NCBI RefSeq assembly: GCF_016917355.1
Contig: NZ_CP070304.1
Location: forward strand, 1,054,001-1,118,000
DNA: 64,000 nucleotides
Source of the DNA: Glaciimonas sp. PAMC28666
GTDB taxonomy: Bacteria; Pseudomonadota; Gammaproteobacteria; Burkholderiales; Burkholderiaceae_D
Direction: 5' to 3'
Within the stretch, counting starts at the first letter, position 1. Each line of letters begins with the position of its first letter. Shown piece after piece: positions 26,224 through 37,501 of this stretch. The notes beneath the pieces were generated by a model. That model did no database searches, had not been told where the DNA came from, and saw nothing but the letters and a program-made list of their open reading frames with translations. Position numbers and translations under genes: made by a program.

Positions 26224-28541
26224 TATTCTCTCCCTTGTCGCAGAATGATGGTTGCAAGTGGTGGCAAAGTCAGCACCAGCGAAGTGGCATGGCCGTGACA
26301 GGCTTCCTGCTGGACGTTTGCTCCGCCAGCGTTTCCAAGATTGGCACCACCGTAAATAGCCGCGTCGCTATTAAAAATTTCCTGCCAGCTGCCCGGCGAC
26401 TGTTTGACGCCGTCGTATTGCGGCACACCCACGCGATAGCCATAGCGCGGCACAGGTGTCATATTGCTGATGATCAAAACAGGTGGCGCATCAATGACGC
26501 TTGGATCGGCATGCCGCAGAAAGGCCAATACGCTGTTAGCACTATCGCCCCCAATGACCCACGAAAAACCATCGGCACGGCCATCCAGAGTGTGCAGCGC
26601 TGGCTCGGTCGCATATAACCGGTTCAGGTCGCGCACCACGCGTTGCACGCCGCGATGACGCGGATCGTCGAGTAAGTCCCAATTCAGAGAGTGGTCGTGA
26701 TTCCACTCTTCCCACTGACCGAATTCGCAGCCCATGAACAACAATTTTTTGCCGGGATGGGTCCACATGTAGCCCAGATAGGCGCGCAAATTTGCCAACT
26801 TCTGCCATTCGTCACCGGGCATCTTTGCCAGCAAAGCGCCTTTCCCATACACCACCTCATCATGCGAAATCGGTAGTATAAAATGCTCCGAAAACGCATA
26901 CAGCAAACCAAACGTCATATCATGATGCTGATAGCGCCGGAACAACGGATCACTCTCCATATAGCGCAACGTGTCATGCATCCAGCCCAGGTTCCATTTA
27001 TACGAAAAACCCAATCCACCCTGATTGACAGGCGCCGTCACGCCGGGCCATGCGGTCGACTCCTCCGCGATCATGATTGCACCAGGACAGCGTTCCGCTA
27101 CGGCATGATTCAGTCGCTGCAAAAATGCCACGGATTCGAGGTTTTCCCGGCCGCCATGAATGTTGGGAGTCCATTCGCCCGGCTTGCGGCTGTAATCTCG
27201 ATACAGCATCGATGCGACCGCATCCACACGTAACCCATCGACATGAAAATGGGTTAGCCACTCCAACGCGCTGGCAATCAAAAATCCGCATACTTCGTTA
27301 CGGCCAAGATTAAAAATTAAGGTATTCCAATCCTGATGGAACCCCTCACGCGGGTCCAGATGTTCGTACAATGCCGAACCATCAAATTGCGCCAGACCAT
27401 GCGTATCGGTCGGAAAATGTGCCGGCACCCAGTCCAGAATCACGCCGAGTCCAGCGACATGGCAAGCATCAACAAACCGCGCGAAATCTTCTGGCGTGCC
27501 AAAACGGGCACTTGGTGCAAACTGGCTGAGCGGTTGATATCCCCACGAGCCGCCGAACGGATGCTCCATAATCGGCAGCAACTCAATATGCGTGAATCCC
27601 ATTCCGAGCGCATAAGGAATGAGGCGCTCACCCAGCTCGTGCCAGCTGAGATTGCGGTTGTCCTGCGCCGGCACCCGCAACCAGGACGCGGGGTGTACCT
27701 CGTAGATCGACAGCGGTGCGTGGTGCGCCTGCCGCTCGCCGCGTTCCGCCATCCAGACTTTATCGTGCCAATCGAAGGGTGCTGCCGATGCCACCACCGA
27801 CGCGGTCGCTGGCGGCAACTCGGTGGCGCGTGCCACCGGATCCGCCTTTTGCGGCAACAGCGTGCCGTCGGCACCGACCAGTTCAAATTTATACAATGCC
27901 CCAACCGACACGCGTGGAATGAATAATTCCCATACCCCTGCGTCATGTCGAAAGCGCATGGGATGACGGCGGCCGTCCCATTGATTGAAACTGCCGATCA
28001 CTGAGACCCGCTGCGCGTTGGGTGCCCATAGCGCAAACCGCGTACCGTATACACCATCGATCTGCATTGGCTGTGCGCCAAGGCAACGTCCAATCTCAAA
28101 ATGCCGCCCTTGCGCCAACAGGTGCAGGTCCAGATCGCCGAGCAACAAACCGAATGCGTAAGGATCTTCGGTTTCTTGTGCCGCATTTTCGCCGCTATCA
28201 TCGCCATCCACTCCGGTCCAGTGAATACGCAATACGTAGCGTTCATTCGGCTTCAGTCCAGGCACTGGCCCAGCAAATAAACCGGTCGCCCCGCCATCAT
28301 TACGCATCAGTGAAAGCTCGCCCAAAGCCCCACCTTTAAGGTCCATGACCTCCACGCGCCGAGCACCGGGCTGAAAAGTTCGAACCACCATCCCATGCTC
28401 GTCCAGATGCGGTCCCAGCAAGGAAAATGGATCACCCAGGCGGCCAGCCAGGAGCGCCTCTAGCGGTGCGATTAATGCCGCAGGCAGCAGGTCGGGATTG
28501 GTGTCTGCGGCTGGGTTAGCCACGGTACCGTTGTCGTTCAT
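26223..28541 (-). CDS. glgB: 1,4-alpha-glucan branching enzyme GlgB
   Basis: GH13 enzyme that introduces alpha-1,6 branches into linear glucan made by GlgE or GlgA. It has 772 residues with the extended N-terminal module ([20 protein letters not shown], near residue 38) and a second CBM48 ([20 protein letters not shown]). Catalytic motifs are [20 protein letters not shown] (nucleophile near 430), [14 protein letters not shown] (Glu near 480) and [13 protein letters not shown] (near 550). The start overlaps the treS stop by 4 bases and the stop overlaps the glgX start by one base. Confidence 0.96.
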   Translation of the reverse strand: MNDNGTVANPAADTNPDLLPAALIAPLEALLAGRLGDPFSLLGPHLDEHGMVVRTFQPGARRVEVMDLKGGALGELSLMRNDGGATGLFAGPVPGLKPNERYVLRIHWTGVDGDDSGENAAQETEDPYAFGLLLGDLDLHLLAQGRHFEIGRCLGAQPMQIDGVYGTRFALWAPNAQRVSVIGSFNQWDGRRHPMRFRHDAGVWELFIPRVSVGALYKFELVGADGTLLPQKADPVARATELPPATASVVASAAPFDWHDKVWMAERGERQAHHAPLSIYEVHPASWLRVPAQDNRNLSWHELGERLIPYALGMGFTHIELLPIMEHPFGGSWGYQPLSQFAPSARFGTPEDFARFVDACHVAGLGVILDWVPAHFPTDTHGLAQFDGSALYEHLDPREGFHQDWNTLIFNLGRNEVCGFLIASALEWLTHFHVDGLRVDAVASMLYRDYSRKPGEWTPNIHGGRENLESVAFLQRLNHAVAERCPGAIMIAEESTAWPGVTAPVNQGGLGFSYKWNLGWMHDTLRYMESDPLFRRYQHHDMTFGLLYAFSEHFILPISHDEVVYGKGALLAKMPGDEWQKLANLRAYLGYMWTHPGKKLLFMGCEFGQWEEWNHDHSLNWDLLDDPRHRGVQRVVRDLNRLYATEPALHTLDGRADGFSWVIGGDSANSVLAFLRHADPSVIDAPPVLIISNMTPVPRYGYRVGVPQYDGVKQSPGSWQEIFNSDAAIYGGANLGNAGGANVQQEACHGHATSLVLTLPPLATIILRQGRE

Positions 28542-31500
28542 GCGATCTCCCCTTCCGTTGATTTCATCAGCAAGCGTTCGGCGATCAATAACAGTCCGTT
28601 AATGGGTACTGGCAGCCAGGCGGGCCGATTGGCCGCCTCATAGCAAACTTCGTAGGCCGCCTTTTCCAAGGAAAACAGACCGATCAATGCACTCTCGGTC
28701 ACTGCTGGAAGCAGCGATCCTGCTGCTTGTTGTGCTTCGCGATAGCCGTCCATAAAAGCACTTTGGCAAACCGGCGAAAAGCGTTCCAAAAGATGATATT
28801 TTCGCTCCAGTGCCACCGCGCCAAGATCGCCCGGCCCGGCGTTGTCCGCGAATGCCGCCGCGTAATCGAAAGATCGCAACAAACCGGCCACATCGCGCCA
28901 TGGACTAGCCTTCTCGCGGCGCTGATCCATCGGACGATTAGGCTCGCCTTCAAAGTCAACAATATAAACGTCGCCCTGCGCCATCAATACCTGACCTAAA
29001 TGAAAATCTCCATGTATGCGCGTCAACATTGACCCGACGCCCGCCGCCGCAAGCCCTTCAACCAGAGACAATAATGCCGGACGCAACGCTAGCAACCTTG
29101 CCGCCTGACGCGCCACCTCCTCATTTGGCCAATCGGTTTTAGACTGGATAAAATCAAAAGCAGCCGCGAGTTGTTTGCTAGTGCGCGCAGTCCATCCCGC
29201 AATATCAACGTCCGTGGCGACTTGCGGAGAGAACGCCGGGTTATCGCTTGGCGTCGCCAAAGCAGCATGCAATTCGCCCAGCCGTATTCCCAATAAATGC
29301 GAGAAATCAAGTAATTCATGCAAGATATCCGGGGCAGTCTCCAGGCTGCTGGCATTCGCGATCACGGCCGCGACCTCGCTAATGGGGTCGGTCTCAACAT
29401 TGATGATTTGCTGAATCAGGCGCTCCAGCGTATCCATAACCCATTCCCAGGCATCTCCCTTGTTGTGGATGAAGCGCTGCAACACCATCAACGTCCGCGC
29501 CGCACCATCCGCATCGATCGCCACCACCTCGCCCAACATGGCTGGTGTATTTGCGTAACCCAACGCCGTCAGGTAGCGCCCCATCTCAGATTCCGGATGC
29601 GTGCCGGTAAATAAGCGCCGCAGCAATTTCAAAACAATCTTCTCATCGACCACCATCGAACTATTCGATTGTTCCGTACTCATGCGCCGAATCACCGCAT
29701 CGTCCGCAATCGTAATGCCGTCCAACGCCTCCGTTGCGATAAAGCGAATCTCTCCCTCGGCCGAAGTGACGGTCGCATTGAGCCGCATCTGCTCAATCAC
29801 ACTATAGGGTAACGAGTCCAGCGTAAACGCATCGGTTAGTAATCCCACCTCACGGTGACGGCGCACCCGTGCCAGTGACAGTTGCTGCAGCAAGGCACTG
29901 ACCACGTTTTCCTCGCGGATAAAGCCGAGCGGTAACAAATAGCGGTCTACTCCTGCGGCAGTTTCGGTTTCTATTTCTGTCAACAACAACGGTAAAGCCT
30001 GCGGACGGGCCTGCGATGAGGGCAGCAATACTGCAGAGACGATTCGTACCGATCTCAGTTTTTCTTGCTTACCGGCATACCAGCGTCGCTTCGGCAGATA
30101 GACTGGCAGCGCCTGCTTTTCCAAAATCACACGCTGTGATTCTTTCAGGATATCCTCCACCCCGCCGCGAAACACCAGGGTTGCATATTCAGGCAATGGC
30201 TCTTGGGTCGGTGCATACCAGGAAGGCATGGTGGCTTCAGACGCCAATGCAAACCAATAGAAGCCATACGGCGGCAACGTCAGCAAATAGCTGTTGCGGC
30301 CAATCGGTGGAAAAGCAGCACCACCCAGCATTTCGACCGGTATCCGTCCCGCAAATGATGAAAGGTCCAGTTCCACTGCCTGCGCCGACTGAGAAAGGTT
30401 GGCAACGCAGAGGATGGTTTCATCGCTGCCGCCATCAGCACGATCATCGTATTCCCGCAGGTAAGCAAATATCTTGCGATTATTCGGATAAATCAATGTC
30501 AGTTTGCCGCGACCGAAAGCACGGTGTTGCTTGCGTACTTCCAGCATCCGACGGGTCCAGTTAAGCAACGAATGAGGATCGGAATTTTGCGATTCAACAT
30601 TGATCGCCTCGTAACCATAGAGAGAATCCATCAGAGTCGGCAACACCAGCCACGCAGGATCGGAACGTGAAAAACCGCCGTTGCGGTCAGGCGTCCACTG
30701 CATTGGCGTCCGCACGCCGTCACGATCGCCCAGATGCACGTTATCGCCCATGCCAATTTCATCGCCGTAATAGATCACTGGCGTGCCCGGCATTGACAAT
30801 AGAAAACTATTCAGCAATTCAATCCGGCGTCGATCGCGCTCCAGTAACGGCGCCAGCCGGCGGCGAATACCCATATTGATGCGTGCGCGTAAATCCGGCG
30901 CATAAAAATTCCACAAATAATCGCGCTCTTTATCGGTCACCATCTCCAGCGTCAATTCATCGTGGTTGCGCAAGAAAATAGCCCACTGACAGTCTGCCGG
31001 AATATCGGGCGTCTGCCGCAAGATATCGGTCATCGGAAACCGATCTTGCTGCGCCAGCGCCATAAACATTCGCGGCATCAACGGGAAATGAAATGCCATG
31101 TGGCATTCATCATCGTCGCCAAAATACTGCTGCACATCTTCCGGCCACATATTAGCTTCGGCCAATAACATGCGGCCGGTATATTTTTGGTCCAGCTCAG
31201 CGCGGATTAATTTCAAAATGGCATGCGTTTCCGCCAAATTTTCATTCGACGTTCCCTCGCGTTCAATCAGATACGGCACCGCATCCAGCCGCAAGCCGTC
31301 GATCCCAAGATCGAGCCAGAACGACATTACCTCCAGCACAGCCGCCAACACCTGAGGATTATCGAAATTCAGGTCTGGTTGATGCGAATAAAACCGGTGC
31401 CAAAAAAATGCATTGGCCACCGGGTCCCAGGTCCAGTTCGATTTTTCCGTATCCAGGAAAATAATCCGCGTATCCGCATACTGTTGATCGTTGTCAGCCC

Positions 31501-32047
31501 AGACATAAAAATCGCGTTCTGGCGAGCCGACTGCAGCAGAACGCGCCCGCTTGAACCACGGATGCTGATCCGACGTATGGTTAATAACAAGCTCCGTAAT
31601 CACGCGCAAGCCGCGTTGATGCGCTTCGGCGATAAACCGTTTGGCATCGTCCATATTTCCGTAATCCGGATGGATCCCGCGATAATCAGAAATGTCATAA
31701 CCGTCGTCACGGCGCGGCGAGGGATAGAAAGGCAAAAGCCAGATCGTGTTCACGCCCAGCGCAGCAATATAATCCAACTTTTGAATCAATCCAGCGAAGT
31801 CACCGACACCATCGTTATTGGCATCAAAATAAGACTTCACGTGAATCTGATAAATCACCGCATCTTTGTACCAAAGCGGATCGTCGATGAAGCGCTGGGT
31901 ATGCGTCACACTGGTCGCATCCGTCGGTAATTTAGCGCCAGATTCAGGTGGCGCCAGAGGGCTGAGCGGCGCTGACTTATCGGTGCTGACTTGAGCGGCG
32001 GAGATTTCGGCAGTCGAAACATGTGCGGGATTAACGGTCGGTACCAT
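28538..32047 (-). CDS. treS: Trehalose synthase-maltokinase fusion TreS-Pep2
   Basis: Bifunctional protein of 1,169 residues. The N-terminal GH13 isomerase interconverts trehalose and maltose: [33 protein letters not shown] (nucleophile), [12 protein letters not shown] (Glu) and [13 protein letters not shown]. The C-terminal half is a maltokinase with [17 protein letters not shown] and [17 protein letters not shown], making maltose-1-phosphate for GlgE. ATG at 32047 follows AGGAG by nine bases and begins 2 bases after the glgE stop; the 35-residue upstream reading is inside glgE and unlikely. The first 50 residues are Ser/Ala/Thr-rich linker. Fusion of the two activities is common in proteobacteria. 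Confidence 0.95.
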   Translation of the reverse strand: MVPTVNPAHVSTAEISAAQVSTDKSAPLSPLAPPESGAKLPTDATSVTHTQRFIDDPLWYKDAVIYQIHVKSYFDANNDGVGDFAGLIQKLDYIAALGVNTIWLLPFYPSPRRDDGYDISDYRGIHPDYGNMDDAKRFIAEAHQRGLRVITELVINHTSDQHPWFKRARSAAVGSPERDFYVWADNDQQYADTRIIFLDTEKSNWTWDPVANAFFWHRFYSHQPDLNFDNPQVLAAVLEVMSFWLDLGIDGLRLDAVPYLIEREGTSNENLAETHAILKLIRAELDQKYTGRMLLAEANMWPEDVQQYFGDDDECHMAFHFPLMPRMFMALAQQDRFPMTDILRQTPDIPADCQWAIFLRNHDELTLEMVTDKERDYLWNFYAPDLRARINMGIRRRLAPLLERDRRRIELLNSFLLSMPGTPVIYYGDEIGMGDNVHLGDRDGVRTPMQWTPDRNGGFSRSDPAWLVLPTLMDSLYGYEAINVESQNSDPHSLLNWTRRMLEVRKQHRAFGRGKLTLIYPNNRKIFAYLREYDDRADGGSDETILCVANLSQSAQAVELDLSSFAGRIPVEMLGGAAFPPIGRNSYLLTLPPYGFYWFALASEATMPSWYAPTQEPLPEYATLVFRGGVEDILKESQRVILEKQALPVYLPKRRWYAGKQEKLRSVRIVSAVLLPSSQARPQALPLLLTEIETETAAGVDRYLLPLGFIREENVVSALLQQLSLARVRRHREVGLLTDAFTLDSLPYSVIEQMRLNATVTSAEGEIRFIATEALDGITIADDAVIRRMSTEQSNSSMVVDEKIVLKLLRRLFTGTHPESEMGRYLTALGYANTPAMLGEVVAIDADGAARTLMVLQRFIHNKGDAWEWVMDTLERLIQQIINVETDPISEVAAVIANASSLETAPDILHELLDFSHLLGIRLGELHAALATPSDNPAFSPQVATDVDIAGWTARTSKQLAAAFDFIQSKTDWPNEEVARQAARLLALRPALLSLVEGLAAAGVGSMLTRIHGDFHLGQVLMAQGDVYIVDFEGEPNRPMDQRREKASPWRDVAGLLRSFDYAAAFADNAGPGDLGAVALERKYHLLERFSPVCQSAFMDGYREAQQAAGSLLPAVTESALIGLFSLEKAAYEVCYEAANRPAWLPVPINGLLLIAERLLMKSTEGEIA

Positions 32048-32049
32048 GC

Positions 32050-35000
32050 TCAAACTCCTGATAAGCGTGAAGAATTTTTTGGAGAAATACGCCAGATCGC
32101 AAATGGCATTGTGAAAGGGTCGAGCGTAATATGCTGCATTTTTCCGACCCAATCCCAGTGCCGGTCACGCAACAGATCTTCGACAACCACCCCTGCGTCA
32201 TCAGCCAGACCGAATCGCCAGAGCGGCACTTCAATCTCGGCCGAATGGGCGGAAAAAGGATCAAGGTTGATTGCCACCAGAATCACGTTATCGCCAAACT
32301 GATTTGGACGATCCAATCCGTACGCTCCACTGATCTCGTCCTCCGCAGCGGTGGCCTTGGAAAAATACAAAATATTGGCATCGGAGGTCCGATGGAACTG
32401 CAGCCCCAGATGCGTCTGCAACGCGGGATTACTGTTTCTAATGCGATTGAGCAAACTGATTTCGGCAATAATGTTGCCGGGCCGCTCCCAATCCCACGCC
32501 CGAATCTGGTATTTCTCAGAATCGAGATATTCTTCTTTTCCACCTACCGCGCTAGCCTCGCATAATTCGAACCCGCTATACATTCCCCACAGACCAGACA
32601 AAGTCGTCGCCAGCGCGGCACGAATCAGAAATCCGGGACGGCCGGAATTTTGTAAAAAAAACGGATTGATGTCTGGCGTATTCACAAAAAAATGCGGGCG
32701 GAAAAAATGCGCTACCGGTTCCTTGTTCAGCTCACTGAGATACGCCACGAAGTCGTATTGGGTATGCCGCCAGGTGAAATAAGTGTACGACTGGGAGAAT
32801 CCGATCTTGGCCAGCCGATACATCATATTCGGCCGCGTAAATGCTTCGGCCAGAAAAATAGTATCGGGATGCCGACCGCGTACATCCGCAATCATCCACT
32901 CCCAAAATGGCAAAGGCTTGGTATGCGGATTGTCCACCCGAAATATTCGCACGCCTTCGCGCACCCAAAAAAGCACCACATCGCGCAACGCCAGCCAAAG
33001 GTCGGGCATTGCACCGTCGGTATAAAAATCGACGTTCACGATATCTTCATATTTTTTTGGCGGGTTTTCCGCGTAGCGAATGGAGCCGTCCGGACGCCAG
33101 TCAAACCAGTCAGGGTGCTGGCGCAACCATGGATGATCGGGGGAACACTGGATTGCAAAGTCGAGCGCCAATTCCATTCCATGCGCTGCCACTGCCGCCA
33201 GCAATTTCCGGAAATCTTCAAAGGTTCCCAATTCAGGATGCAGCGCATTATGCCCACCGCCATCGCTCCCAATGGCATACGGACTACCGGGATCGTCCGG
33301 GGCCGATACCGCCGCATTATTTTTTCCCTTGCGATGTTTCAATCCGATTGGATGAATTGGCGGAAAATATAAGGTATCGAACCCCATTTCCCGAATCGCG
33401 GCAAGACGCGGGATCACATCATCAAATGTCCCATGGCGCACCGGATCACCGCTTAGCGAGCGCGGAAATAGTTCATACCAGTTCGCAAATTGCGCCGCCC
33501 GGCGTTCCGCATCAATCGGCAACTCCTGACTGCGTACGGCAAACGGACGAACGTCCACCTGCGCCATGAGGGTGGCAGTCTGTGGGGCTAGCAATGTCTG
33601 TAATCGACGTTCACGCAAGGCTTGATCTGATAGGTCTGCAGGCGTGGATTGATCTGCCTGAGCAGATTTCAGCACAGTCGAAGCCATAACATTTTTTTTC
33701 ACCCCGCTGCTATTGGCGCCGCTCAAGTTCGCGTGCAAAACCTTCAACTCGCCAATGGGGTCGCCGGTGTTCTCCTGGTGTTCGACTGATTCGTCAGGAA
33801 CGGTGCGCAGCGCCGCGTCGAGCGCCCGCTTGACCAGCAACTGACCCTCGGCGATCTCTAAACCGACATCCAGGCCGGCGTTAACTTTCTTCTCCAACTG
33901 TTCGCGGTACGTCGAAAAGCTGTCATACCATGCCTCAACGGCGAAGAAATGCCGGCCCAATCGCGTTAAAGATAATTGTCCCGTCCATCGATCATTTCCC
34001 AAGGCACGCATGCGCGTCTGCTTCCATTCTTTCTCATCCGCGCCCCGCGTTAACAAAGCCACCGCTACTTTGTCATGTCCGTCTATCAGCACCGTTGCCT
34101 CGACTCTGACAGAATCGCCTAGCATCCATTTGGTAGGAAAGCGGCCATTGTCCACGGCGGGCGTAATGTTTTCCAACGCAATTCTCGGGGCGTGCACCGC
34201 AGCCTGCACGATGTGCTTGTTATGCGGGCCGACCAGCAGCACCGGCCGTGCTGCAATTGCAGCATAGATGCGGATTTCGTATGCCGACAGGGTGATGATA
34301 TTACTATCCGTCGACGCTTCTGCTTGTTCGTTCTCGCCAGCGGCTTGCTGTGAATTTTGTTGTAAATTTTGTTGTGAACGGTGATCAACCCCTTCGTCCG
34401 CCGCCTGCGGGTCTACCATCCGCATGCCTAAACGCCGCCCAATCCGCAACGCGACACTCTCAACCGCTTTTCTGGGTTCTATTAATAATCTTTTCCCGGC
34501 CAGATAACCCCCGGCTCGTTGCTGCCACAGAATGCGATTTAATGATTGCGGATGGCTGCCATCAACATTGACCAAAATCAAGATACCGCTATCATTGCCC
34601 TGCAATGTGGGCGAGCTGATGCGGTGCAGCAGCAATATTTCTGCTCCCGGACTGCTGAGCACACGTAAGGACGCGTTACCTAGCAACGCCCCCACGCTAT
34701 CGACAAAGGCGTTGGCACGCGCAATGTCGTTCGTCAGATCAATGCCGTTGGCCAACCTCTGGGCGGAAAAATCAGCATAATTTTTAACCGTCGCGTTGAT
34801 GCCATATTCAAACCCCATTGGTATGAGCAATCCGCACCCAACCGCAGCAGAAAAATTCAACGCCCGCACCATCCGGGAACGCCGCGCCGGTAATGCCTGC
34901 CCTTCGGAGAAATGGTACCGTCCTGCGCCGTCCGGAGAGGCCGGACATGCAATTGGCGAACCTAGTTTTGAAAGTTGCGCTTGTTCTTCCATGAACCATG

Positions 35001-35718
35001 GCGCCTTAAAATCCCACCAGGGCAACGATGAAAAGCCAGCGTCAAAGTCACAGGGTTCGAAAGCGGCAATCTGGGTTGGCGTAGCGCCACACGACCACAA
35101 GATAAAACGCGTGTCGTGCGCCTCTTTTTTGGTCGCGTGAATCAATGATGTCCAGAACGCTGCCGGCGCTCTGGTGGCTGCCACGCAACGAAATCCCGCT
35201 ATCCCCAGTTGCGTCCATTTTCCCAATTGTTGCCGCCAATAGTCCAGCAATCCGGCCGCTACTTCGGGCAGCTCAAAGCGTGCAAATCTGGTATTCGCGG
35301 TGACCGGATCGACGCGTGGGTCTGGCAGTGGCTCATCCTCTGCGCTATGATCGGTCGCGCCCGCCGCGCCAATCCCGCCAAACCATTTCGGGTGCGTTTG
35401 CACTACTGGGTGGCTTACATGCAGCTGGTCAATTTTTAAGTCGATCAGCAATCGCAATTTATGCGTATTACATAGTTGTATCAACTTTTTCAACAGTGCT
35501 AGCGGCAACTCTTGGTCAGCGACAGAAAATGTGGAAACCGCAAGCCCAGCGTCAGAACGCGCCAACAATGGATCAGACATCACGATGAGCAAGTGATCGA
35601 ATCCCATCGCTGCACAACGGCCAAGGTGCATATTTAACTGGCCATTTTTTGTGGTCGTCAGCGCCTTTAAATACGCCGTCGGAAGAGAATAAATACGCGG
35701 GCTATAATGTGCTTGCAT
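32050..35718 (-). CDS. glgE: Maltosyltransferase GlgE with extra N-terminal GH13-like pseudo-domain
   Basis: Transfers maltose from maltose-1-phosphate to alpha-1,4-glucan. The protein is about 1,222 residues against about 660-700 for a standalone GlgE. The C-terminal part (from about 530) is a complete GlgE: an E-set domain, then nucleophile Asp in GVRIFRVDNPHTKPLPFWEW (near 929), Glu in TIFLAEAFTRPNMM (near 958) and FVNTPDINP (near 1016). Residues about 1-460 form a second GH13-like barrel where the nucleophile motif reads GFRCVAA and the acid/base motif LWSCGAT, so catalytic Asp and Glu are gone; a Gln-rich linker joins the halves. ATG at 35718 (GGAT upstream) is preferred to GTG at 35757. 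First gene of the coupled operon. Confidence 0.92.
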   Translation of the reverse strand: MQAHYSPRIYSLPTAYLKALTTTKNGQLNMHLGRCAAMGFDHLLIVMSDPLLARSDAGLAVSTFSVADQELPLALLKKLIQLCNTHKLRLLIDLKIDQLHVSHPVVQTHPKWFGGIGAAGATDHSAEDEPLPDPRVDPVTANTRFARFELPEVAAGLLDYWRQQLGKWTQLGIAGFRCVAATRAPAAFWTSLIHATKKEAHDTRFILWSCGATPTQIAAFEPCDFDAGFSSLPWWDFKAPWFMEEQAQLSKLGSPIACPASPDGAGRYHFSEGQALPARRSRMVRALNFSAAVGCGLLIPMGFEYGINATVKNYADFSAQRLANGIDLTNDIARANAFVDSVGALLGNASLRVLSSPGAEILLLHRISSPTLQGNDSGILILVNVDGSHPQSLNRILWQQRAGGYLAGKRLLIEPRKAVESVALRIGRRLGMRMVDPQAADEGVDHRSQQNLQQNSQQAAGENEQAEASTDSNIITLSAYEIRIYAAIAARPVLLVGPHNKHIVQAAVHAPRIALENITPAVDNGRFPTKWMLGDSVRVEATVLIDGHDKVAVALLTRGADEKEWKQTRMRALGNDRWTGQLSLTRLGRHFFAVEAWYDSFSTYREQLEKKVNAGLDVGLEIAEGQLLVKRALDAALRTVPDESVEHQENTGDPIGELKVLHANLSGANSSGVKKNVMASTVLKSAQADQSTPADLSDQALRERRLQTLLAPQTATLMAQVDVRPFAVRSQELPIDAERRAAQFANWYELFPRSLSGDPVRHGTFDDVIPRLAAIREMGFDTLYFPPIHPIGLKHRKGKNNAAVSAPDDPGSPYAIGSDGGGHNALHPELGTFEDFRKLLAAVAAHGMELALDFAIQCSPDHPWLRQHPDWFDWRPDGSIRYAENPPKKYEDIVNVDFYTDGAMPDLWLALRDVVLFWVREGVRIFRVDNPHTKPLPFWEWMIADVRGRHPDTIFLAEAFTRPNMMYRLAKIGFSQSYTYFTWRHTQYDFVAYLSELNKEPVAHFFRPHFFVNTPDINPFFLQNSGRPGFLIRAALATTLSGLWGMYSGFELCEASAVGGKEEYLDSEKYQIRAWDWERPGNIIAEISLLNRIRNSNPALQTHLGLQFHRTSDANILYFSKATAAEDEISGAYGLDRPNQFGDNVILVAINLDPFSAHSAEIEVPLWRFGLADDAGVVVEDLLRDRHWDWVGKMQHITLDPFTMPFAIWRISPKNSSRLSGV

Positions 35719-35929
35719 AAGATCATCCAGTGCTTGTCTGTGGCCTCCCTGAGGCACCAGACAAGTATTTCAATAGCGATCTGAACGACCATCCCATCTA
35801 GTGGAATCAACTATCAGGCTATGTCAAACGGTCAGCAGAAAAACGTCAATACCGATGCCAACCGTCCCGTAAAAACCATTCCAAATTTCCGGTTCTGTCA
35901 GGTTTAACGACAAGACCGGCAGGCCTCCC

Positions 35930-37501
35930 TTAACCGGCTTTACGCTTATTTAGTGCCTCTTCGTGGATTGTATTCAACGCTTGGCTCTGCTGTTCTGCAT
36001 CCAATTCTGCAGCGGAATTTTCAGGGAATAAATGCTGCGATGCGGGCGTGGCGATATCCCGATATAGATCGATATATTGCTGCGCCGGCGCGTGCCATCC
36101 ACACTCAGCAGTCATTGCATTACGTTGCAGCTTTTGCCACTCGCGCGTCCGTGAAAAAATCTGAAAGGTACGATTGACCGCATCAATCATGTCCTGCGGC
36201 TGCTCGCCATCGAACAGCACGCCATTTGCGCCAGCCACCAATTGGTCAACCGAGCCAGCGTCAATAATCGTATCGCTGAGGCCGCCGACCCGCGAGGCGA
36301 TTGGGATCGTGCCATAACGCATGGCATACATCGGGGTTAAGCCAAATGGCTCAAAACGACTGCCGTGCAGCAACATATCGGCACCCGCATGCAGCGCATG
36401 CGCATGTTTTTCGGTATAGCCGATATGGACCCCGATCCGCCCCGGATATTGCTCCGCCAATTGCTGAAAGCCGTGCTGATAGACAGGGTCCCCACACCCC
36501 AGCACTGCCAGTTGCAGATAAGGATGCGCTGCCAGAATGGTCGGCAAAGCAGCCAACGCTACGTCCGCCATTTTTTGATGCGTGATCCGACTGCCAAGCG
36601 CCAATACGGGCGCAAACTGATTCAGCGGCATGAGATTGAATAATTTTTTCAGCTCGCTCTTGCACGCAGCTTTTCCCTTCAAATCGCGGAATGAAAAACG
36701 CCGGGCAATCAAGGAATCGCTGACCGGATTCCAGACCTCACTGTCAATCCCATTTGGAATCGCTGCGATAGCATCTGGTCGTCGATTCAGGCATCCTTCG
36801 AAGCCGTGCCCGAAGCGTGGCGTTAGTATTTCTTTGGCATAGGTGTGGCTGACGGTCGATATTTTGTCGGCATAGCGAATCCCTGCTTTGAGAAAACTGA
36901 CTTGTCCCCAAAACTCAGCACCATCTGCGTTCAGGATATCCGCAGGCAGTCCGAGCGACGCGGCGATATCAAGCGGAAAATTGCCTTGAAATGCCAGGTT
37001 ATGAATGGTCAGAAGCGTGCCAATATCGGTAATATTGTGGGCGCGTAAAAGCGCCGGAATCAATCCTGCATGCCAATCATGCGCGTGCACCACATGTGGC
37101 TTCGGCAGTGTGGTCAGCCCGGCGCAAAGTTTGACAGCAGCATGCGACAACGCGGCAAAACACATCGCATTATCGCTCAGCTCGCGTCCATCCCGATCCA
37201 CGTAAAGGTTTTCTGAGCGGGCACGAAAACGGGCAGTGTCGAGCAAAATCACTGGCACGTCCGAACCCGCGATTTCACCGGCTAAAAGTGAGCCCTCCCC
37301 GCCCGGAAAATCAGTAAACGACCCGATATTGCGTAGATTTTTTGCAGCCTGGATTGCCGAGGGGTAACCCGGCATTAGAATGGAAGCATCAATACCTTGT
37401 TCGCGTAGCGCCACCGTTAATGCTGTAATAACATCTGCCAAACCGCCCGTTTTTGCCAGGGGAACCGCTTCCGAAGTAACGAGTAGAACGCGCGCTTTCA
37501 A
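35930..37501 (-). CDS. glgA: Glycogen synthase GlgA
   Basis: GT5 glucosyltransferase using ADP-glucose, 523 residues. The N-terminal KARVLLVTSEAVPLAKTGGL has the KxGG ADP-glucose-binding motif, HAHDWHAGLIPALL follows near residue 135, and the C-terminal GSRFEPFGLTPMYAMRYGTI near 385 is the GT-B nucleotide-sugar site. The start is most likely TTG at 37501: GAAGGAG lies seven bases upstream and this gives the canonical N-terminus. It lies 212 bases upstream of glgE on the same strand. No glgC is present, so ADP-glucose must come from elsewhere; by analogy with GlgM it might also make maltose-1-phosphate (inference). Confidence 0.92.
   Translation of the reverse strand: MKARVLLVTSEAVPLAKTGGLADVITALTVALREQGIDASILMPGYPSAIQAAKNLRNIGSFTDFPGGEGSLLAGEIAGSDVPVILLDTARFRARSENLYVDRDGRELSDNAMCFAALSHAAVKLCAGLTTLPKPHVVHAHDWHAGLIPALLRAHNITDIGTLLTIHNLAFQGNFPLDIAASLGLPADILNADGAEFWGQVSFLKAGIRYADKISTVSHTYAKEILTPRFGHGFEGCLNRRPDAIAAIPNGIDSEVWNPVSDSLIARRFSFRDLKGKAACKSELKKLFNLMPLNQFAPVLALGSRITHQKMADVALAALPTILAAHPYLQLAVLGCGDPVYQHGFQQLAEQYPGRIGVHIGYTEKHAHALHAGADMLLHGSRFEPFGLTPMYAMRYGTIPIASRVGGLSDTIIDAGSVDQLVAGANGVLFDGEQPQDMIDAVNRTFQIFSRTREWQKLQRNAMTAECGWHAPAQQYIDLYRDIATPASQHLFPENSAAELDAEQQSQALNTIHEEALNKRKAG

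Noticed and set aside
28538-32152. TreS start at 32152
   Set aside because: It would place 35 residues inside glgE without a ribosome binding site; ATG at 32047 has AGGAG and sits 2 bases after the glgE stop.
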